A DNA stretch of 64,000 nucleotides from Miscanthus floridulus (taxonomy: Eukaryota; Streptophyta; Magnoliopsida; Poales; Poaceae): positions 108,487,158 to 108,551,157 of the forward strand of contig NC_089587.1 of assembly GCF_019320115.1 (NCBI RefSeq). Direction: 5' to 3'. The position numbers were made by a program, and so were the translations under genes. The notes beneath the pieces were generated by a model that was given only the letters and a program-made list of their open reading frames with translations, ran no database searches and had not been told where the DNA came from. Within the stretch, counting starts at the first letter, position 1; the number at the start of each line of letters is the position of its first letter. Positions 56,714 through 64,000 of the stretch are shown here, piece after piece.

Positions 56714-56766
56714 ACATAGTCCAGTAGTATTTCCACTCAAAAAAAAAAACATAGTCCAGTAGTATT
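56714..56766. mobile_element. A-tailed micro-insertion flanked by an 18-bp direct repeat
   Basis: ACATAGTCCAGTAGTATT occurs at 56714-56731 and 56749-56766. Between them lie TCCACTC and a run of A. An A-tailed insert with a long target duplication is the signature of target-primed reverse transcription, as by a LINE. The insert is so short that its source cannot be named. Confidence 0.6.
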
Positions 56767-56810
56767 GGGCAGAAAATTGCTTAGACGCACCAAGGCAGGC
56801 AAGTAACTTG

Positions 56811-56911
56811 CCCCGTTCGGCTTGCTGAAACTTGACTGAAAAACACTGTTCTGACTGAATTGTTGTGAGAGAAAAACACTGTTTCAGCTAAAAAAAAACA
56901 AGCCGAACGAG
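56811..56911. mobile_element. Short MITE with CCGTTCGGCTTG ends
   Basis: The left end CCGTTCGGCTTGCTG and right end CAAGCCGAACGAG form an inverted repeat around ~100 bp with AAAAACACTGTTTCAGCTAA. The related element at 57691-57818 shares the CACTG / CAGTGTTTTTCTCA interior. Confidence 0.6.
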
Positions 56912-57690
56912 CTGGTTTCTGGGTAAGCCGAACGACGATACCATGCCAGTGCTACCGTGATGTGGCTCATTGGAAAGTGCAACCTTATACAGGAAAAAAA
57001 TGTTTACGGACATATCTTATCATCATCATCTACTACTACCATGCCAAATTTAAGCTTAACAAAAACTTATGCAGAAGTTAAAAAAAAAATCAGCTTGTGA
57101 TCAGTAGCAATACACGGGTGCAGAGATGCCGACTGATCGGCAGCTTGCCGCAGCAGCTGGTGCAGCAGCTCTAGCTACTGCTCTTCGTATAAGAAAACAA
57201 GCAGCAGCGGCTGCTGTGCTGCAGAAGCATAGCCGAGCAGCTCAAAACTAGTACTGATACCAAATAGCTGTCCCCTTATTGAGTGCCAACGTGTTGTCCT
57301 TTCTACAAGCAGCGAACGGTCGATCCCGATTTCCCATGTTTTAGCAAAAAAAAAAGGTAGATCCGGATTGCATGGTTGGGATGTCGTTGTTTTCAGTTGC
57401 AATCATCTCAGCCTCTCCGGTCTCCACCCTGTACCGTGATTATTGCTGTCCGGGAACATGGAACATCGATCATTGCCATTGCCACCCTTGCTCCAAATCC
57501 AGCAGAACAGAAGCTTCCTACGGAAATACTGGTATTCAGAAGCTGCGCCGTGCGAACGCACATGCAGGTCGGTGGTGCAAGCGTGCGGCCGTGCGGGTGC
57601 AGCTGTCATGAATCTGCAGTTTCTTTTTTTTTTATCAGGAAATCCCGTTTGCTGCCACCTGCCAGATTATGGGCACGTGTGACCTCCCAT

Positions 57691-57818
57691 GGCCCTGTTC
57701 GCTTGTCTTATAATCTGTACTTTTCAGCTTGTTTTTTTAGCCGAAACAGTGTTTTTCTCACACGACAAATAAGCCGGAACAGCGTTTCAGCTCGTTTTTT
57801 CAGCGAAGCGAACGGGCC
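57691..57818. mobile_element. Short MITE with GGCCCTGTTCGCTT ends
   Basis: A 128-bp element; GGCCCTGTTCGCTT on the left and AAGCGAACGGGCC on the right. The interior contains AAACAGTGTTTTTCTCACAC. The target duplication is unclear. Confidence 0.75.
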
Positions 57819-58977
57819 TAGATCCTAGACAGCTGAACAGGGTTGTGTCCGGCTGGCAGACAGGCAGAGTGAGGGCGGTATGCCGCTGTGCTTTTCAATT
57901 GCAGAAGATGCTCTGTTGGTGGTGTATATAGGGAATGGCTCAAATATTTCGGTCGGTAGCCATAAATCAGAGTTCACTGTGGGATCTTGAATTTCTGTTG
58001 TTTTTCCATATGGCAAGCATCCAAGTTACACGAGTATGAAACAGAATTGTCAGATACTAGATAGCTGCAAATGTACCTGCAAGATAAGCTCATCAGCAAC
58101 TTGTGCAGACATCACACTTGCCTGACAGTAATGGTTGTTTCCTTCAGCTAAGAGCCTAAGAGAACGGTAATATCTGCGCGAGTTGTTATCCGAACATGTC
58201 GTCCAAGCAGTAAAATAATAGTGGCATCACTGTCAAACACGCTGCTTAATTTGTTAGCTACTTGATTTCCTCCTCCATCTTTCAATCCTGGCTTCAGTTA
58301 ATTTCACCTAACCGACAATCCGAATCACACCCCTCGGCAGGTTTTCAAATTTCCATAGCGCACGTCTGTTCACACGAGAAAAGAAAACCATGGCCGTCGC
58401 GTATGCTCCGAGAAAACCGCGGCAAAAGCAAGGAGCCTTTAAGTTAACAAACAAAGCCGATCTCTTTGGCCATTTGGTCTGACTACTTCGGCAAGCTGGT
58501 AGTTTAAAACTTGTAATTTGATACGGCGACTTTCGCTTCGTGATGCTAGGTCTAGACATCCATTTTTCTAAGGGCACTGTGTGCAGTTGGTGACCAAATC
58601 GCTATTAAAGTGCTGTTCCGGTGATGACAAAACAAGAACATTGGGACACAGAACATTCCTCGGAGCTCCAAATGCCTCATTCTACTTGTGTTTACTGTTC
58701 ACATGACGAAGCAAGGACCACTGAAATCTCCCATAGCTGACTTCGAAGAGCTTCTCTCTTTTTTCCCCCTACACGGAAATTCCCGTGCTTCTTTTGTTTG
58801 AAAGAACTTTTCAAAGAACAAAAAAAAAAAAAGACTGCATTTATGTTGATTTCAGATTCGTTCATATCTTGTCGAAGATCAGAGTTTGCTATCTCATCCC
58901 TCACATAAGCATGATGTTAGTATATATGGCCCTTGTAAACAGACAACATGGTCTTACATGCCGAATTCTGACATTAA
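57819..58977. other. Intergenic DNA
   Basis: No supported gene. Short open frames on both strands have no recognisable domain. Confidence 0.4.
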
Positions 58978-59188
58978 GGGGGTGTTTGGGACTGCTCCAC
59001 AAACTCTGCTCTACAAACTCCATCATGGAGCAGCTCCACAAAAAACTGGAGTTTGTGGAGTATCTCTTTAGGTGCTCTCACAACTCCACCCTTTTTCCTC
59101 GAGCAGAGTGCGTGGAGCTGAAACCGTTTGGCTAAAAAACGTGGAGCGAAGCTGAAAAACGTGGAGCGGAGCAGTCCCAAACACCCCC
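58978..59188. mobile_element. Tourist-like MITE with TAA target duplication
   Basis: A 211-bp element with ends GGGGGTGTTTGGGACTGCTC and its inverted copy GAGCAGTCCCAAACACCCCC, flanked by TAA at 58975-58977 and 59189-59191. Terminal repeats continue inward in degenerate form (CTCCAC, GTGGAG). Confidence 0.88.
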
Positions 59189-59191
59189 TAA

Positions 59192-59815
59192 AGGCGCGTT
59201 TGTTTGCCAATATGAAATGGGCCACCGTGCCCTGGGGGTGCAACCTAAGGTGTTTGATTGCCTGGACAGGGTTGGGAGCCAGCCTCGCACGCTACGTAAA
59301 GCAGCCCTCGGCTTGGCTCCGGGGAACGGATTTTTAGTTTCTCCCGGGCTCGGCCCGAGCGGGAGCGATGGAGCCAGAGGCGAAAGATTCCGTCACCTCC
59401 TCGCATTGTCGTCTTCTCCAGGCCACCGTGAGGAAGCCACGGGCGCGGGCACCACCGCCACGCAGGCCACCGGGCGCGGGCGCCGCCGCCGCTAGCGAGC
59501 AGGCCTCCGAGTCGGAGCTGTCGTGGATAGAACGCGCGCTGGCGCGTTGCCCTGCTCCGGACAACAGCCCTGCCCCAGCGCAGTGGTGAGCCCTCCCCAA
59601 CGCGGTGAGCCCGCCCCAACCCAGCCCTGCCCCAGCACGGCCTGGCGCGGCGGCCCGCCTCCACCTCGACGCAATTCTCTGATGCAAGCTCTTGTCCGGT
59701 CAAACAAACACCTTCCCGTTCCCAGCCAGCCTCTACTTGGGCCAAGCAAACAAACAGGCCAGGCTGAGTTGGTACCGACGGGCCACCCTAGTGCAGTGAA
59801 ACAAACGCGCCCTAC
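59192..59815. mobile_element. Non-autonomous DNA element with GGCGCGTTTGTTT ends, GC-rich interior
   Basis: The left end AGGCGCGTTTGTTTGCC and right end GAAACAAACGCGCCCTA are inverted repeats. The interior is unusually GC-rich (59340-59680) and holds open frames on both strands without recognisable domains. It abuts the preceding MITE. The GC-rich interior could be captured gene sequence, as in Pack-type elements, but no source gene is identified. Confidence 0.6.
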
Positions 59816-60054
59816 AAGTTCTTCGGTGATTACGTCATCGCGCCGTCCGTACTCCCATGTCCTCTTAACGAACCTCCCTGCTGTCAACTCACGGTTATAA
59901 GAAAGCAAGAAACTCTACCCGAAGACAAATCTTCTTTTTTTAGACTAATTCTGCTGGAAACATTTTTATTTTGCAGAAAGGCTAATGATCAACCGATTGA
60001 TTTACCGGTTGTTATCAACTGTTTTTTGGGCCGTGTGATGTGGAAGCGTCAGCC

Positions 60055-60055
<1 letters not shown>

Positions 60056-60086
<31 letters not shown>
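60056..60086. repeat. Poly-C homopolymer (31 C)
   Basis: An uninterrupted C run; length uncertain as for any long homopolymer. The proline-rich frames through it are artefacts. Confidence 0.9.
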
Positions 60087-60087
<1 letters not shown>

Positions 60088-60822
60088 CGATCATGCTGGC
60101 GTGTGCGTGCGTCCGCTCGGCTTCAGTGTCAAGCAAGCAATCATGCCGTGCCTGACACACAACACGAGCAAGGAACACCTTGCGACAATCTCTCCTCTCT
60201 CACCTCCTTGTGTGGATTTTGTTTTTTTTTAATTTTTGAAGAATTTGTGAATAATTTGATATATATATTTATTTGATGTCTGGAATTCATAGAAATAATT
60301 TGTAAATCTTTTTGAAAAAATTGGCATACATTTATGTTATTCCCAAATTACAACACTCTTTCCAATAAATTACACTGAAGAAATCATCGTAAATATAGTA
60401 ATAAGGCAGTGTAAATATAGCTATAAGACAGTGTAAGTGTATGAGAAAATTTTGATTGATGGGACAGGCTAAAACAACCGGGTGTTGACTAGACATTTCC
60501 TTATTTTGTGGTTAATTCTGTTGGAGACTTGAGCGGCAAGGAAAGACCTGACTATTCTGCATCAGAATTATACGTGTCTTGCATGATCTCCCTGAACTTT
60601 TGGTAGATCTTTATGGATGTAGCAATAAAATGCTCGATTACATGTCTGCTATGACATGATTAAGAAATCTCGATTAGTACTTATCTTCGAGAATCACAAT
60701 TTTAACGATTTACTTCGATTGCCTATTTGCATCGGTCCCTAAATTGTTCGTTTGCTTGATGTATAGGATACGACTAACTACATACTAGCATGCGCTTTCA
60801 ATAAAATTTTAAAAACTACTTA
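60087..60822. other. Intergenic DNA
   Basis: A+T-rich. A short repeated phrase GTGTAAATATAG / GTGTAAGTGTA occurs at about 60388-60440. No gene is supported. Confidence 0.4.
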
Positions 60823-61005
60823 GACCTGTTTGGATTAGCTAGGGCAAGTTACTAGTTGGGATAAAAATTAGCACGAATTAGTTGGAGTTGACTAGCAATT
60901 AGTTGAAGGCTTGGCTAAAAAATTAGCCCTCATGTTTAGACGGAGGATGGGTAATTTTGACTAATTTTTATTAGCTAACGATTATCTCTTGGTATCAAAC
61001 ATGTC
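60823..61005. mobile_element. Tourist-like MITE, degenerate
   Basis: The ends GACCTGTTTGGATTAGC and, reverse complemented, GACATGTTTGATACC match partly. TTA precedes the left end and TTT follows the right. The interior has several ATTAG / CTAAT motifs in both directions. Confidence 0.5.
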
Positions 61006-61566
61006 TTTACTAGCACGCTATGAAGGATTGCCGACCTTTAAAAGGTGAAAAAAGAACAATGGATGTTTGTAATGATCTCATGTTTTTTTCAACTTTCATT
61101 TTTATTTATATCGAAGCATTGAGTAGGAAAAACTCGAAATCACAAACGCAAACTTTGCCTCGGCCTATGGAGTACTCATAGTGCATGGTGAAATCTGCAA
61201 GAAAAAAATAATTTATTTATATTGGTGATTATGCAAACGATCAAATTTTGCACTGTAGATGTCATTATCAAAATTTGTACAACTAACGGTGGACTATACA
61301 TGCTGCAAAAATCACGAACATCAACCTGTATGCTATATTAATTGCAGAATAATTCTGGATTGGATTAATTCCATGTTAGCATCAGAGAAGGGAAGGATTT
61401 GAAATGAAGAGAGTAAGGAAGGAGAACACGCCATATGACGGTAGGAGGAAGCTTAGTATTCAGTTTTCTGTTCTCATATCTTCTGTCCCCTCTCTCTGAG
61501 CTCTCCGTTCATATGTATACAGGCCTTGGGCCACGACGTGAATCACACGGGCGCAGCTGTGTCTGC
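61006..61566. other. Downstream flank of a chromovirus pol, unassigned
   Basis: No gene. Because pol on the minus strand ends at 61567, this interval should contain the element's polypurine tract and 3' LTR, but I could not define LTR ends. Confidence 0.35.
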
Positions 61567-61943
61567 CTATGATTCACGCCCACTCACGCTCACTGAGCCG
61601 CACGCTGGCGCGTCGGACCCGACTGCTTCTCCTTGGCTCAGGCCCGGCCGGGTCCGTGGCGCCCGTGATGCACCCAAGTTCCTCGTTTTCCTCTTGGTTG
61701 GTGGCTGACTGTGGTCCGGCTCCTCTGGCGACGCTGACATCCCCTCCCCGACGAAGACCTGCTTGTCCCCAAGCAGGAGCGCGAGGAAATCTTTGTCGGG
61801 AGCTTCAGTGTCTTCCCAGGTTGCTAGTGATCTTGGTAGATTGGACCATTGCACCAGCACCTGGGGTACGACGTCGTGGTCAGTGGTGTGGATGCGCCGC
61901 TGGAGGATCTTCAGTGGGATTTGCAGCCCGTCGAGAGTGCGGG
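61567..61943 (-). pseudogene. Chromodomain and C-terminal tail of a Ty3 chromovirus pol
   Basis: After the solo LTR the minus strand reads LDGLQIPLKILQRR, then VLVQWSNLPRSLATWEDTEA, the chromodomain end of a chromovirus integrase. A basic tail (QPPTKRKTRNLG) follows to the stop at 61567. Chromodomains bind methylated histone H3 and target integration. The upstream part of integrase lies at 63868-64000 and beyond the window. The open frame that continues right of 61943 into the solo LTR is not part of the protein. Confidence 0.8.
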
Positions 61944-63867
61944 TGAAAGGTCCTAATATGGCTAGAGGGGGGGTGAATAGCCTATTTAAAAATCTATAAA
62001 TCAACTAGAACAATTTGATTAGTATGACAAATAGCGTAATGCAAACTTGCTCTAGCTATACAAGGGTTGCAAGCCACCTATCCAACAATTTTAGTTGCAA
62101 TGAATACTTAGGCACATAAACTTGCTATGTAATTACTCACTAAGAGCTCTCAACCTTGCTACTCTAAAGAGCTCAACTAGATGAATGTAAATAATAAAGC
62201 AAGCTCTCAATTCTAATTACACTAAAGAGCTTGTATCAACTAGTTTACAAGAATGTAAATGAGTGAGTAGAGTGATTATACCGACGTGTAGGGGATGAAC
62301 CAATCACAAGATGAATATATAGCCAATCACCGGGAGAATGCCAAAGAAGAGAGACAATCGATTTTCTCCCGAGGTTCACGTGCTTGCCAACACGCTACGT
62401 CCCCGTTGTGTCGACCAACACTTGGTGGTTCGGCGGCTAAGAGGTGTTTCACAAACCTCGTCCACACGATTGGACACCGCAAGAACCGACCCACAAGTGA
62501 GGTAACTCAATGACACGAGCAATTTACTAGAGTTACCTTTCGGCGCTCCGCCGGGGAAGGTACAACTCCCCTCACAATCACCGGAGACGGCCACGAACAA
62601 TCACCAACTCGTGCCGATCCTCCACCGCTGCACCGAGCCGTCTAGGTGGTGGCAACCACCAAGAGTAACAAGCGAAATCCGCAGCGCAACACGAATACCA
62701 AGTGCCTCTAGATGCAATCACTCAAGCAATGCACTTGGATTCTCTCCCAATCTCACAAAGATGATGAATCAATGATGGAGATGAGTGGGAGGACTTTGGC
62801 TAAGCTCACAAGGTTGTTATGTCAATGAAAAATGTGCAAGAGATTCCCCTTGAGCCGGCCATGGGGCTATAAATAGAGCCCCAATCAAATAGAGCCGTTA
62901 TACCCCTTCACTGGGCAAAACGCGCTCTGACCGGACGCTCCGGTCATACTGACCGGACCCTGGACACAGCGTCTGGTCCACAGATGTAAGCCACGTGTCA
63001 TTCTGAGTTAAACTTGAGCCGCCAGATCACAACGGCTATTAACTGACCGGACGCTCCGGCAAAACTGGTCGGACGCAGAATCTGCAGCGTCCGGTCGTTT
63101 CCAGTAAGCTCCCCGAGGCGTATTTCTTCGACCGGACGCGTCCGGTCCACCTTGACCGGACACAGACCAGCGTCCGGTGCAATACCCTCGGTACTGTGCA
63201 GACCCGTCAGTTTGACCGGACGCAGAAACCAGCGTCCGGTGCTTTCAGACCCAGCGTCCGGTCAGTTGACCGACGCCAGCGTCTTCGCGATCAACTCGTT
63301 TTCACTTCTAACTTCTTCACCCTTGATCTAATGTGCCAACCACAAGAATTTGCATCTGGCGCAATAGAGAGGGACCCAAACCCATCTCAACCCTGCAAAC
63401 ACCACCTCCTTTGTAGATGTGCCAACACCACCAAGTGTATCACCTTGTGCACAAGTGTTAGTATATTTTCACAAACATTTTCAAGGGTGTTAGCACTCCA
63501 CTAGATCCTAAATGCATATGCAATGAGTTAGAGCATCTAGTGGCACTTTGATAACCGCATTCCGATACGAGTTCCACTCCTCTTAATAGTATGGCTATCA
63601 ATCCTAAATGTGATCACACTTGCTAAGTGTCTTGATCACCAAAACAAAATGGCTCCTATATTTTATACCTTTGCCTTGAGCCTTTTGTTTTTCTCTTTCT
63701 TCTTTTCCAAGTTTAAGCATTTTACCATCACCATGCCATCACCATTGTCATGATCTTCGCCATTGCTTCATCACTTGGAGTAGTGCTACCTATCTCATAA
63801 TTATCTTGATAAACTAGGTTAGCACTTAGGGTTTCATCAATTAACCAAAACCAAACTAGAGCTTTCA
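61944..63867 (-). mobile_element. Solo LTR, SIRE/Maximus-like (Ty1) family, second copy
   Basis: On the minus strand it starts TGAAAGCTCTAGTTTGGTTT at 63867 and ends TAGGACCTTTCA at 61944, 1924 bp. The flanking duplication is GCGGG (61939-61943) and GTGGG (63868-63872), one transition apart. It has the same family and architecture as 24086-26143, including the GACCGGACG / CGTCCGGTC cluster (about 62930-63275). It interrupts a chromovirus pol. Confidence 0.88.
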
Positions 63868-64000
63868 GTGGGGAAGATCAGCGATGGAGTGAGATGTAGG
63901 CACCGCCGTCTTGAGCTGGGACACATGGAATATGGGATGAATAGTTGAATTCTCTGGAAGCTTGAGCTTGTACGCGACGTCGCCCACACGTCCGGTGACC
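63868..64000 (-). pseudogene. Integrase C-terminal region of a Ty3 chromovirus (window edge)
   Basis: Read leftward from 64000 the minus strand gives VTGRVGDVAYKLKLPENS, then HPIFHVSQLKTAVPT. This is the GPY/F-type end of the chromovirus integrase just before the chromodomain. It continues across the solo LTR at 61943. The rest of pol lies outside the window. The frame is open here. Confidence 0.85.

Noticed and set aside
59245..59908. Frames of 117-166 codons in GC-rich DNA
   Set aside because: They lie within a TIR-bounded element, open on both strands, without recognisable motifs.
60026..60276. Proline-rich small proteins
   Set aside because: Generated by the 31-C homopolymer; no support otherwise.

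Overview
This is plant nuclear DNA from a grass, most likely an Andropogoneae (sugarcane/Miscanthus/sorghum/maize) genome. The evidence is one spliced plant gene of the TRICHOME BIREFRINGENCE-LIKE (TBL) family, Tourist- and Stowaway-type MITEs, and dense nests of LTR retrotransposons of the Tat, Tekay-like and SIRE/Maximus-like types. Species cannot be decided from the sequence alone. There are no bacterial-type operons, rRNA or tRNA genes, or CRISPR arrays. 

Layout. 1-5629: the end of a Ty3-type LTR that cuts a Mutator-like transposase pseudogene (416-1690); a ~1.2 kb near-complete inverted repeat (2522-3713) whose arms each carry three smaller GGCGCC-type palindromes; Stowaway and nested Tourist-like MITEs. 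5635-41534: one 35.9 kb Tat-type Ty3 element in + orientation, bounded by the duplicated target AGGAG. It has LTRs at 5635-6810 and 40094-41534, degenerate gag, protease, RT, RNase H and integrase remnants, a repeat-rich 3' part, and a 3.9 kb antisense gene remnant. It has been inflated by three later insertions: a complete 15 kb Tekay-type chromovirus on the - strand (7132-22133, 4.3 kb LTRs), a SIRE/Maximus-like solo LTR (24086-26143) and a solo LTR of a Tat relative (26334-27694). Before the Tekay insertion the element had also acquired a ~1 kb tandem duplication covering its LTR end, leader and 5' gag. 41540-43856: intergenic DNA with a MITE. 43857-46990: the TBL gene (- strand, four coding exons, 453 codons, plus a likely 5'UTR intron holding a 35-G run). 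47187-61566: gene-like and intergenic DNA with many MITEs, simple repeats, and a probable but unidentified + strand transcription unit with a GC-rich 5' end (about 49.1-56.4 kb). 61567-64000: the 3' end of another chromovirus pol (- strand), split between integrase tail and chromodomain by a second SIRE/Maximus-like solo LTR. 

How it fits together. The retroelement genes are dead: the premature stops are overwhelmingly TAG and TGA at codons where Gln, Trp or Arg is expected, the pattern left by C-to-T decay of methylated CHG and CG sites. The most unusual items are a 456-codon extra reading frame between the primer-binding site and gag of the Tekay element, the antisense gene of the Tat element, the long composite hairpin, and the tandem duplication joined at a short microhomology. 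The only confident host protein is the TBL polysaccharide O-acetyltransferase-like enzyme.
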